From: Sambucus nigra
Lineage: Eukaryota > Streptophyta > Magnoliopsida > Dipsacales > Adoxaceae
Reading direction: 5' to 3'
NCBI GenBank assembly: GCA_949130495.1
Contig: OX422211.1
Span: 334,212,504 to 334,276,503 of the forward strand
DNA length: 64,000 nucleotides
Part shown: piece after piece, positions 33,809-44,897 of the stretch
How positions within the stretch are numbered: position 1 is the stretch's first letter
How the letters are laid out: every line of letters begins with the position of its first letter
Made by a program: the position numbers and the translations under genes
Notes under the pieces: generated by a model
What the model was told of the DNA's origin: nothing
What the model saw: only the letters and a program-made list of their open reading frames with translations
The model's database searches: none

Positions 33809-34477
33809 TCATTTATCTTCTTCCTCCTGCACATACTTAGTAGCAAACCTAGACAAAGTAGTAAATTTGGCATTATACTCCCTCACAAACATGTTCCCTT
33901 GGGTCAAATTTATAAACTCCCTCAGTTTCTCCCTCCTATAGACCTTAGGGAAATACTTAACATACAAAGCTTTAATAAATTTAGCCCAAGTAATAACATC
34001 AGTACCTTCCATCCTGGGCACCAAATGGTTGCTGGCTTCCCACCAATATTTCGCCTCTCCTTTGAGCTTAAACACAGCTAGATTCACTTTCTGGTTATCT
34101 GGAACCTTCATAACTGCAAAGATAGTTTCTAGATCCCTGACCCACATCTCAGCTTCCGTAGGTTCAACTGACCCTGAATATTCTGGAGGATTCAACTTCA
34201 AAAACTTCTCATGCATGGAATCTTTCATTTCCTTCCTTGCCTCTTTCTCAATCCTGGCCACAGTCTTGGATTCTAGATATCTAGCCTGTTGTTCTTCCAT
34301 TTGTGCCATATTTCTTTCTTGTGGCTCTGCCATCCTCATCATTGCCTGTGCCATTATTTGCATCTCTGTAGGCTGCTCTTGCTCTCTAGCCCTTCCAGCA
34401 ACACTTTGCTCCACTTCAGTATTCTCTGTACGAGAAGCAACTCCCTCTTCTCTAGGTTGTCCATTCCCAGGTTCCAT
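33809..34477 (-). pseudogene. Element D gag N-terminal part
   Basis: 222 codons start at the ATG at 34477, 155 bases inside the primer site. The N-terminal 60 residues are Glu/Gln-rich, with repeated MAQ/MRMAEPQERNMAQMEEQQ coiled-coil-like text. The retrotransposon gag domain follows: FLKLNPPEYSGS, AEMWVRDLETIFAVMKVP, VFKLKGEAKYWWE, WAKFIKALYVKYFP, REKLREFINLTQGNMFV. It ends at a TGA (33809-33811) in frame with the next open stretch, a nonsense mutation in an otherwise continuous gag-protease frame. The same start is repeated at 27428. Confidence 0.9.
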
Positions 34478-34631
34478 CTGGAATTATCTGTAATACAATA
34501 AAATTCTAACAACCAATATAAACAGTTTACAGTACTAAACTATTTGTTAGTATATAAACAATTCAATAATATCAAATCAATCAATAACTGCCATCTAATC
34601 GTCACACACGTCCAGAATTAATAACCTAGAC

Positions 34632-34643
34632 GCTCTGATACCA
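34632..34643 (-). other. Primer binding site of element D
   Basis: The minus strand reads TGGTATCAGAGC, the initiator tRNA-Met site, five bases (ATTAG) from the LTR end. An identical site is at 27583-27594 in the tandem extension. Confidence 0.95.
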
Positions 34644-34648
34644 CTAAT

Positions 34649-36815
34649 TGTCACACCCCAAACCCAATATCCATACTAATCATTTATTATTAGAATAATT
34701 AAATCATAATCTAGAGCCCATTGGAAATATAATTCATCTATCCATATTTTACTGTATAATGCGCATAATCAACATAATATTATTATTGTGCCATAACGAA
34801 ATCAATATCAGAGTCATAATTTAAGCGGACATACAATACTATGATTAACTACGATAAAATTTCACAATCATCAACTCAATCCATACTAACGCAAAATATA
34901 CAATGTGTGAGTAAATTAAAATCTTCAGCGTGACAATGATAAAATCCCCACATTTAAACCCCGGCTCCTTCCAACGGTGCAACTCTCAAAGTTACCGGTC
35001 ATATGGTATTCTAGTTGGCAGCATAGAAACCTGAAATTGTTAAAATATAACTGTAAGCATTAAGCTTAGTGAGGTACTCCTTCCCTACAATGTAATAACA
35101 ATTCTATATAGAGTAAGTGGATATAAAATCCGAACAATCCTGCCCATTGGCAATAACAAATCCTGGAACATAAGTTCCAACAAATCATTGGATCTTTGTC
35201 CAATTCCAATCCTGGATCATAAGACCCAACCAATCCTGGATATTTTAATATCCAAACAAATCCTGAATACCGAAGTATTCAAACAAATCCGCTCTTAGAG
35301 CTATATTCATATTTATATATGAAACAAATCATAAGTACACTCACCTTGACAGTTTAACTGGATTTTCCCTTGCCTTTATCCTGTACTTGTTCAATCAGCT
35401 CTCCTTCCCTTCCTATCATTCTCACAATATTAGTATCATCATAAGAATATTAATAGTCCAAAGAATAACTGCAATCATAACTCAATTCATAAGCATCATA
35501 TTATTCAATTCAAATCATTCATTAAAATGAAGTCCCATCTAGACTCAGGTTCTGATATCTAACATATTCAAATTACAGCCCAAACCCTTTTTAATTATTC
35601 TTGGTAATCCAATCCTTATTATATCATGTTTCCAAAACAAAAGACGGCACATCATTCCGAGTTTCCTAGAGCAAAATAAGCCTATTTCTTCACTACATAG
35701 CAAATCTGCCCTATAGGCTCTTTTATCGTTCATTCAACTTCCAGGAATTTTCATGATTTTTCTACATCATAAATTTCTATGATCTTTCACCCAACATCAG
35801 TAAACACATTGAAAAATATAAGATTAAAGTTTCATAATTTTTAAGGTTCGTTTGCTATGTCAAGCAAAACACCGAACACATGGCGGGCATATTTTCATCC
35901 TTAGGGCAGATTTCTTACCCGAGCTTCAAACCCTCACCAAGGACTCATTTGTTGGTATTTTCACATGATTTTCGGATATGTCATACATATATGAGTCCAT
36001 GTTAATATCCAATTGGAAGCAATCGATTCCAGTAACTATACAAAAATATATGGAAGTTTGAATAAACAAAGTTTCTAAACAAAGCAATCTTAGGGTTTTG
36101 TACATTCAACTTAACTTAAACTTGCATATATCCATACATATGCACCCAAACATGAAAGTTCAATAAAAATCAAGGATTTATATCATATAAATCGTAAATA
36201 AAAGAAAAAATAGCAAGATTCATGGTTGGAATTACCTTAGGGGCTTTTTCGTAATTTTCTATGAATTTTCTTCAATTTTCTCCTCACTTTTTCTTCCTAA
36301 CTTCCAACTTCTCTTTCCTTAGGCTTAAAATCTCTCATGGCTGCATTTTGGCTGAATAAAGAGGTAATTCTAAGTGTTTGAGGTCGGCCAAAGCCACCAC
36401 CCTTCCCAACCAATGAGAATAAAACATTTGTTGCCATATTAAGACAAAATACTACTTAACGGATGGACTACTTTGCCCTTGTTTCGTAATTTTCGTATAA
36501 CTTCTCACTCGAACCTCCGTTTCATTCACCGTTTGTTGTGTTACAACCATAACTCACTTGTCTACAATTATGTAGTTTTCACCTCAAGTCAATTGTTATG
36601 TCATAAAGGTCAAAACTAGCCTTAAACATGGACATTCCTATCGAAACCTTCAAATTTTGTATTTGTAACTAATTCGACATTTCATGCGTTTTGGAGGTAG
36701 GATTAGACTAAACATAATAAATTAACATCACATATATTAATAACACACTAATCATATCACACAAGCTAGGCATGATTTACGTATAATTAATCATAATTAT
36801 ATTCGGGTTGTCACA
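34649..36815 (-). repeat. 5' LTR of element D
   Basis: 2167 bp, TG...CA. It includes the second copy of the hairpin array at 35119-35330, in which the second hairpin (TGCC/GGCA, 35141-35152) is intact. It abuts C's LTR remnant at 36816. Confidence 0.95.
35119..35330 (-). repeat. Array of nine short hairpins (D 5' LTR copy)
   Basis: Same as 28070-28281 with one substitution. All nine stems can form here; eight are perfect and one has a single mismatch. It lies about 1.5 kb into the LTR on the sense strand, downstream of a purine-rich probable leader, so it is likely in transcribed R/U5 sequence. Confidence 0.8.
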
Positions 36816-36902
36816 AAAACCATTTGAGATTCCTACTTAAGTTGATATAGGATTGATAACCCAGTATTTTACTAGGCGGGGTGTCACAGGTGGTATCAGA
36901 GC
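36816..36902 (+). repeat. Element C 5' LTR end and primer binding site
   Basis: 36816-36888 aligns with 49443-49514 (ACCATTTGAGATTCCT to GGGGTGTCACA). The primer site TGGTATCAGAGC is at 36891-36902 after two bases. This fixes C as plus-strand. Confidence 0.9.
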
Positions 36903-39097
36903 ATCAGGTTCTACTGTCCTTAAGAATCTATGCAAACGTGCTACGTTTTCAGCGTTGCCTTCTATTTGACGTAGAGCCCTATGTTTAGGACTGTTGATTT
37001 CTATAGTGAGATTCCGTCTCCTGGTACAGTGTATAATTTTAGGAGAATCTTATATGAGCTCGGGTGTGTTTGTGTGCCGAACAACGAATTGATGACAGGC
37101 GAAGTCCGTGGGGAGGCAAGTCTCAGTTGAAGTTGTAAAATATTTTGGGGATAATGATCGTAGTTGAGGTCACCCCTATTATGGCTCGAGAAGTTTGGGT
37201 TGTAAGGACTGCTAGGGTGCAGTATATAATTTTCATGTACCGATATAGCAGAACGTGGTGCCAAATTAGACTCACTTAACATGGTTAGAATGGGAGCGAG
37301 AGTCAGACGGGTCTTTGAAGAGGACTATCTATTGGAATTTTTGAAAATGCTGAAATTGTGCGTGTTAGGCAATGGAAGTTAGATATGCAAAGGCTTGGGC
37401 ACATGACGGAGTGTGGTGGACCCAGAAGTGAAAATTTGGGGTAAAAGTTTTTCTTGGCTCGTAGGAGCAAAGTTATAATGGTAGGAGGCAAGCACCACAT
37501 TTTGAAAGTGAAATGTTGTGTTAATGGAAGGATCTTAGGTACAATTTGACCACAAGGTACTTCATTTGTTATTCAGAAGGACATGTGAATGAAATTCTGA
37601 ACTTATCACAGGAAGGCTGGACAGAGGCCTTATCTAGTGAACTTTGTACTAGATGAGGTAGGTACAATGGGGAAGAGAGTCCTTAAGTGGGTGATGGACT
37701 CGCGAGATGAATTTCCATCACTTAAGGGGAATACTGCTTAACCGATTGATGCAGATGGTGACAATATTGTATTTTTGGCAATAGAGATATTAATGCTTCT
37801 TTGTGAAGGGATCTAATAGAATAAAAAAAATTAGTCGGAGAGTAAGACTGGATGAAACGGTGTTAATGAAATACTGCAAGGAAGAGACCCATCAGGGGAC
37901 CCATCTAAATGATTAGGATAGCTTAATTCTTACCTTGTGACGGTGAATTCAATCAGGGGTGCTAAAGACAACAGTGTGTTACTTAGGGCCATCGGAGCGA
38001 AGAGAATAATGGGGGTAGCCAATAGGGTTGAGTCTACTAGGGTCCGAGAGAAGGACAACTCTATTGGTCAGTATGGTCGTAGAAAAGTGAATTATATGAA
38101 GAGATGTTTTATGGGGAGAGTCAGACCACATGTGTTGATTTTTCCCGAAGCGAGGAAAAGGGGCAAAAGTATAGTGCTTAGTTGGGGCAATGATTAAGAT
38201 AGTTTTGGTTTGGTTCGAATAGGCGTGTTATGTTCGGGAACCATTTGAGAAGCCAAGGTGATTGGTAAAGTAAAAGATATGAGTTTTATCCTCGAGGGAA
38301 TGAGGTATGATTTATGTGTCACAAGCGAGTCACTGTATTTTGATTAGCACTAAATTCACGTGAGAGATGAGTTTAGTGCATACATCGATAACATTATTAT
38401 GTGCATGTTTTACCTAGTATAATGGGCTTATCTTGGTGTCATCCATGGGCAAGCGGGTGCATTAAAAGTGGTATAAATTTTTAGTGAGATTACTCATTAT
38501 AATGATGTGTTACATGAGTATGATATTATCCATGATATGGTTTTATAGAAATGGTTAGACCGATAGTGAGAAGATATTGCAAGGCTATCGGGGTTACTAC
38601 TCTAGGGCATGATGTGTAGTTTTGGCGATGTCTCACCTGTGAGATGGTTGAGCTCGCATTTATATTATATTATATAGACTTCAAAGAGTATAGTTGTCTC
38701 GAGATATTGATCCTGGTGTGTAAGGACTTTACCGATATGATTTAGAGTGTATTGGGTTTACTGTTGAGTAGAGAGATTTACCTCGTTATTATGTTTAGCG
38801 ATTAGGATTTGGTGATAGGGAAAGCGCATTGTTATATCGCTCCTTTAGAGACGCGGGAGTTGAGATTTATATTTATGTGTCTGGGGACAGAATTTTGAGA
38901 GCCCGGTTGTGTCTTTAAGGGTGATAGAATGTGATTACCACAAATGCTGAGTGATACTTCATTTGGGGGTGAAAATTTCCTTGTTTAAATGTGATTGCTG
39001 GAGGAGATATAGCTTATACGTCAAGAGACTAGAATTTTGGGGTACAGGCTATGGACATAAGGCCTAATGGATATTGATGACCGATAATGTTAGGTAG
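36903..39097 (+). other. Element C internal region, left part, no readable pol
   Basis: I see no RT, integrase, protease or knuckle motif in any frame. The longest open stretch (37937-38197, plus) begins MTVNSIRGAKDNS and has no recognisable match. The region is either a very decayed gag/protease part or noncoding, as in large retrotransposon derivatives. The last five bases, GGTAG (39093-39097), are the target duplication of F. Confidence 0.5.
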
Positions 39098-40098
39098 TGT
39101 AAACGTGAGTAGTATCAATTTAAATTAATTCACAAGTTTCCAATAAAACCTTATTTAATTAGAGTCTACTTTTAAACCAAATACATTCAGCCCCTAATCA
39201 TGCATCTAAAGTGTGTGCGTGTGTCAAACCATAAAAAGATGAATCATACGACATAAGTTTAAGGAAAAATCCCCGCAGGGCAAAACCTTTTATTTCATTA
39301 TAATAAGTAAATCGCAACTTACACGGATTATAATGAAATACAGTGACACACGAATACCCGCAGGCATCGGTCGGTGTCGTCAGCAATGAATCCACACACA
39401 GCGAACCCACATGAACCTCAGTCCAATTAGCAAAGGAAGAACCACAACACTCCTCAATGGAACGTAGCCATAAAACTTTGTAGAGACTCTCTCAGCAATA
39501 ACACACAGCCCTCGGTTGCAAAGATCTCCCCACAAAGATGAACAAAAAACAAAGTTTTGTTCTTGGGTTTCAAAAAGGATTCACAAAGATATGGCAATGA
39601 TATGTGAATCAAAACATGAGTTTAGGAACTCAAAAATATGAAGACTTGAGGTGATACGACTCTCAAATTCATCTATGCAAGTCTTGCAAAATAACTCCCC
39701 CGAAGTTGGTTTATATAGGGAAACCACAAAAGAGTTTTACAAATCTGAAACTCTGCCAGCGTACAGGTACCCCGAACCGGTTCGGGTGTACCGCAAATCG
39801 GTTCGACCCCCGAATCGGTTTGGCCTGCGGTTCACAAGAATCCGCTGGCTTGGGAACAAATACACAACATTCTCCAAAGATTTTTCTCCATTTTCAAAGG
39901 TCCATAACTTCTTCACCGTAGCTCGGATTGAGTGAAGTCGTTGAGGTCGATGTGGGACAAATGATGGAGATGATGAATGCTTGATTCTCGAAATTCGGAT
40001 TGAGGCCGTCATATGAGATCGAGTAGATACATGCCAAATGTAGCGGCGTACAACATACAAAACTGTAAGATAACGGACATGACAAAAATGTCCTTACA
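39098..40098 (-). repeat. 3' LTR of element F
   Basis: 1001 bp; on the element strand TGTAAGGACAT...GTTTACA. It matches the 5' LTR except for the absence of about 180 bp that lie at 44548-44728 in the partner. Both LTRs hold short inverted motifs such as CCGAACCGGTTCGG (near 39773 and 44388). Confidence 0.85.
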
Positions 40099-41707
40099 AA
40101 TATCCCCCTATGTCTATCCCGGTACATACATAAAAAATATGAATTATCAAATAACAAATTGCCTATAGAAATCTACCCTCCCATGAACCCAAAACTGGAA
40201 AGATACAAAAGAATAAGTCTTCATCGTTTGTTCTTCAAATCTTCAGGAATCTCAAATCTTTTCTCATCAGGGCGTGCAATTCAATGATCATAAATGTATT
40301 ACCTACACACATAAGATAAAGAAAATACAAAGTGACGTATCGAGTTTGAAATGAGATAAACATAGATACCAATTCATGAGAAAAACTCAAAAATTCATAA
40401 CTCCCCCATAATATGATAATTCTTTCTCCCCCTTTTTATGATGTCCCCAAATAGACAAATGAGAAGAATAAATCGAACAATCAAAGTCGGGATGTCACGA
40501 TATTAAAAACAAAGCATCAATCAGATGGAAAATGCGTTCTTGAAAAGAGATACTCAAAAAATATTCACAAACTATTTTTTATTTTTCAAATTTTTTCGTA
40601 CAAAAATAAGATACCAATTTGGAAAAAAATATTATACAAAAATCACACCGTGGATTTAAACTCAAATAGCCAAGTCATGGAAACGGAATGTATGGGTGTG
40701 AACACATTCGATAGGCAAATCAACTCAATTAATCATATGTGCACGATGCATACGTGTACTCCTAATGAATGAACATCAAAGGTATCCTTAGGTGTAAAAA
40801 TTTGTTGAATTTAGATGACATCGTCTTATGCAAATCAACAAATCAAAGCCAAATGATTTCCACACCAATAACGTCCAAAACTATGTAGTGCATTTTCAAG
40901 TATTTTAAGGACGTGCAAACCCATTTTAAATTCTCCAACCAAACTCCCTTATGCATATTTTCTTTTAGAGGTGTATAAACTAAATTCTCAAACTTTGGAG
41001 AATTGGTGCAAAAACCTAAATGGCCCCTTTTTGGCATTAATATCTTTTTATTTCCTTTCAATTTTTTTCGGGCTCTTTTAACCTCTTTGGACCCCGGATA
41101 ATAAAATTCCTCCATTTTTAGGTCCAATTTAACGGTGACTTAGTATTCGCAAAGGCAAAGAGAACCTTTCGCAGCCCTTCCCCGTTTTGAAACAAAGCAC
41201 ACAAACTCACAAAATGGTTCTTACATGCACAATTCCCTTATAAAAATTATCGCGCTTCGTTCATTTTAAGGATAGGATTGAAGTGAAAACAACCAACCAA
41301 CATGTGATAACACAAGCACAATAATCAAACAAATCCGTGCACGTGTGCAATAAAGGAAATCATGAGTCAAACATGTAGGAAGTAACACTTAATTACATCT
41401 AAATGACTCCAAACATTATAAAGCACTTGGATGAATTGACCTATTGTCTCAAAACACTATCAAATAGTCACATGAAAAATGGAATTATGTTGTGACTTGG
41501 TCAGCCTAAGTGTTCATCCATAAATGGTGCAAGACAAAATACAAAAATCATTTTGGATTTTCTCAAAATTTATCAAAAGTAAAAATAAATCATAGAAAAA
41601 TGATACATACTACAATAGGCTTATAATGACATCATGAAAATCATCCTATGCTAGTAAACAAGTCAAACCTCAATCATTAGGTGCGGAGGGGTTTTCCAAA
41701 GGTGGTG
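40099..41707 (-). other. Noncoding internal region of element F
   Basis: AT-rich, with a purine tract (TAGGGGGATATT, minus) at its left end. The open stretch at 40843-41127 (minus) has no recognisable motif. Where an autonomous copia element would have protease, integrase and RT, nothing similar is seen. Confidence 0.6.
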
Positions 41708-43501
41708 TCAACTTATGAAAAACTCCATCAATTCTTGTGAAGTTTTGACCAAAAACTTAACTTGCTCACCTAAATGTGCAAACTCTCTCATGTAGTCTCC
41801 GGGAGCATGTAAAGTATCATGTGTGGGTTCATGTGTGCCAGAAACACGTGTAGAAGCAAATCGTGACACATAACCCAACTTAAAGCAAAATTCCCTAAGG
41901 TGTCCTCGCTTGTTGCAATGGGAACAAACATAAATAGGCCTAGGCACACCTTTCTCAAAAACTCTAGGACGCGCTCTCCTAATAGGAATGGGACGCCTAG
42001 GTGGATTAGGGTGAGACACATGTGAAACTGTCACTAAAGTCGGAACCGGCTCGGGTGCTAATTGGGAAGTAGAAGCACTGTCATGACTTATTCCTAACTT
42101 CTCACATTTACCCTTAAGAACCACCTTTTCAACATTTTTAGGTGAGTTCTCGAAATTGACTTTTACCTCCCTGGCATGTTCGAGATCACTCTCGAGTTGG
42201 GATACACATGTCGTCAGACTAGACAAAGTGTTGGTCAAATCACTCCGATTACCTAAATCACGATTATACATCTTAGTTTTCAAGGTCTCAATGTACAATT
42301 CTCTAAAAGCTTTTTGGAGCTCACTCTCATCTCCACTCTCAAACTCGCTCTCATCTCCACTAGAACCACCCGAGTCATCACTGGTGCTCTCATGACCTTT
42401 ATCAACGTGAGACAAAGTAGGTGTGCTCACACGAATTGAAAAATCTACAAACTTCTCACCACTAGTCTCATTACCCTCACCTTCACTACTATCACTAAGT
42501 GTGGTGGGCATGGCTACTTTCTTTCCTTTCTTTCTAATCCACGTAGGACACTCAAACGACTTATGCCCCTTACCCCCACATTTAAAACAAGTCACATTCT
42601 CAAAATCTTCCTCACACTCCTTATCGGAGTCATTCTCTTTCTCCCTCTCATCATTTTCTTTGGCCTTTCATTTCTTTTTATTTTTCTCAAAAAATCTCTT
42701 TTTTTGGGAAAAAATATTTTTCTTCACATTGAGAAACTTTTTAAAATTCTTTGCAAACAAGGTCATATCATTAAAATCAAAATCTTCCTCAGAATCAGAC
42801 TCACAAACGTTTTCTTTCTTTTTCTTACAATGAGTCTTAAAAGCAATGCCATTATCCTTAGCCTTAATGGTTTTGGAAAACATGTCAATCTCATAGGTTT
42901 GAAGATCTTCTACAAGTTCTTCCAACTTAAGTGATTTCAAATTTCCCAAAGAGTTCAAAACAGTGACTTTAGGAATAAAGCGTTTTGGGAGAGATCTCAA
43001 AATCTTTTTAACGGCACGCGTGTTATCAATCACCTCACCCAAATTAAAACATGTGTTAACAAAGTCCGAAAAACATGCATAAAAATCATCAAAGCATCCA
43101 GACTCAGACATGGTGATAGTCTCAAATTGGGTGGCCAAATTTTGTAATTTTGATTCTTTAACCGCGTTTGTACCCTCATGTGTCAATTTCAAAACATCAC
43201 AAGCCTCTTTAGACGTGGTGCACGTCATAATTCGGCGGAACTCGTCAGGAGTGATAGCTCCATAAATAGCACTCAGACCACGGGAATTAAAATTGGACAA
43301 TTTATAATCATCTTCAGTCCATGCTGACATGGATTTTAGAGAGGTGACGTTATTAACTGTGACCGTGGGAGGAGTACAACCATTTTCGCAAAGCAACCAA
43401 ACACGCTCATCAATAGATTTTAGAATTGATTTCATACGAGCTTTCCAGTAGGCATAATTAGACCCATCAAAAATAGGCATCTGATTATATAAGTGCTCCA
43501 T
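41708..43501 (-). pseudogene. Element F copia-type gag
   Basis: One frame of about 598 codons starts at the ATG at 43501 and is interrupted by a single TGA at 42668-42670. The N-terminal UBN2/DUF4219-like Gag core has MPIFDGSNYAYWKARMKSI, AKEACD-like SKEACDVLKLTHEGT and RILRSLP-like ILRSLPKRF. After a Lys/Asp/Glu-rich part come two CCHC knuckles, CFKCGGKGHKSFEC and CSHCNKRGHLREFC, separated by about 200 residues with an acidic Ser-rich stretch. The end (HLGEQVKFLVKTSQEL) has no protease. Two knuckles this far apart are unusual; many copia Gags carry one. It would form particles with nucleic-acid-binding activity. Confidence 0.85.
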
Positions 43502-43598
43502 AGGAAAAAATGCGAATTTTCACAAAACTGATTTTAAAAAAAAATCAATATCACACGATTTTGCGGAAAATAGGAATACGCGATAAATTAGCGTAACC

Positions 43599-43707
43599 TA
43601 CTCTGATACCAATTTGACGACGTGAGAGGTCAAATTATATAAAAAAAAATAAATCCTTGAAAAAATCAGGATCACGCGATAAGTTAGCCTAACCCGCTCT
43701 GATACCA
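43599..43707 (-). other. Duplicated primer binding site of element F
   Basis: TGGTATCAGAGC lies at 43696-43707, three bases from the LTR. A second copy, TGGTATCAGAGTA (43599-43611), follows 95 bases downstream within a direct repeat that includes the CGCGATAA and TTAGC motifs. Confidence 0.8.
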
Positions 43708-43710
43708 ATT

Positions 43711-44892
43711 AGTAAACTTGAGTAGTATCGATTTAAATTAATTTGCAAGTTTCCAATAAAACCTTATTTAACTAGAGTCTACTTTTAAACCAAATAAATT
43801 CAACCCCTAATCATGCATCTAAAGTGTGTGCGTGTGTCAAACCATAAAAAGATGAATCATGCGACATATGTTTAAGGAAAAATCCCCGCAGGGCAAAACC
43901 ATTTATTTCATTATAATAATAAGTAAATCATAACTTACACGGATTACAATGAAATACAGTGACACACGAATACCCATAGGCGTCGGTCGGTGTCGTCAGC
44001 AATGAATCCACACGCAGCGAACCCACATGAACCTCAGTCCAATCAGCAAAGGAAGAACCACTGCACTCCTCAATGGAACGCAACCATAAAACTTTGTAGA
44101 GACTCTTTTAGCAATAACACGCAGCCCTTGGTTGCAAAGTTCTCCCCACAAAGATGAACAAAAAACAAAGTTGTGTTCTTGGGTTTCAAAAAGTATTCAC
44201 AAAGATATGGTAATGATATGTGAATCAAAACATGAGTTTGGGAACTCAAAAATATGAAGACTTGAGGTGATAGGACTCTCAAATTCATCTATGCAAGTCT
44301 TGCAAAACAACTCCCCCGAAGTTAGTTTATATAGGGAAACCACAAAATAGTTTTACAAATATGAAACTCTGCCAGCGTATAAGTATCCCGAACCGGTTCG
44401 GGTGTATCGCAAATCGGTTTGACCCCCGAACCGGTTTGGCCTGCGGTCCGTAAAAATTCGCTGTCCTAGGGAAAAAATACACAGCATTCTCCAAAGATTT
44501 TTCTCCATTTTCAAAGGGCCATAACTTCTTCACCGTAGCTCGGATTGAGGTGTCAATTCTTCCAGTGTCTTAGTTGCGGCGAGCTCTTCCAATTTCCAGA
44601 TGACCGAACCTCTGGACGGTGGTTGTACAATTACCAAAATTCCCTTGAACTTCCATATCGTGCCTTTTTTCACTATTTTGACTTCTCTTGCGTACCACTA
44701 GCATATAGTCCCTTAAATCATGGAACGTGAAGTCTTTAAGGCCGATATGGGACCCATGATGGAGATTATGAATGCTTAATTCCCAAAATTTGAATTGAGG
44801 CCATCATATGAGATCGAGTAGAGACGTGCCAAATGTAGCGGCGTACGATATACAAAACTGTAAGATAACGGACATGCAAAAATGTCCTTACA
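43711..44892 (-). repeat. 5' LTR of element F
   Basis: 1182 bp; its terminal base next to the primer site has changed (TTTACT rather than TTTACA). It contains about 180 extra bases at 44548-44728 compared with the 3' LTR, bounded by GTG on both sides. Confidence 0.85.
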
Positions 44893-44897
44893 GGTAG

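Larger units (their letters stand above)
27013..36815 (-). mobile_element. Element D: young chromovirus with a partial tandem extension
   Basis: Two 2167-bp LTRs (27600-29766 and 34649-36815) flank gag, protease, RT, RNase H, integrase and chromodomain. Comparing them line by line I find 4 substitutions and no indels, so this is the youngest element here. Beyond the 3' LTR the sequence continues with a second primer site and gag start (27013-27599), so the copy is LTR-internal-LTR-partial internal. One in-frame stop, one frameshift and an integrase Glu-to-Lys change are visible. The right flank resumes C's LTR at 36816; the left flank lost about 270 bp of C's LTR. Confidence 0.9.
39098..44892 (-). 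mobile_element. Element F: gag-only Ty1/copia-type element
   Basis: LTRs are at 39098-40098 and 43711-44892, with perfect GGTAG duplications at 39093-39097 and 44893-44897. The minus strand has a TGGTATCAGAGC primer site, a gag frame, and a GGGGGATATT purine tract next to the 3' LTR. No protease, integrase or RT can be found in the 1.6 kb between gag and the 3' LTR. It would have depended on another element's enzymes. LTRs differ by about 5-6 percent over a compared stretch, plus one 181-bp length difference. Confidence 0.85.

Noticed and set aside
34029..34493. Long plus-strand open frame antisense to D gag (and its copy at 27016-27444)
   Set aside because: It is a shadow of the real minus-strand gag, with Cys/Ser-rich text and no domain; its length follows from the codon use of the opposite frame.
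27013..36815. Reading D as an intact autonomous element
   Set aside because: The stop at 33809, the frameshift near 32530 and the Lys at the integrase catalytic position argue against autonomy.
36816..36820. Target duplication of D
   Set aside because: The left boundary is deleted, so no pair of flanks can be compared.
37937..38197. 86-codon open frame in element C taken as gag
   Set aside because: No gag motif, and no conservation to test; left as unassigned.
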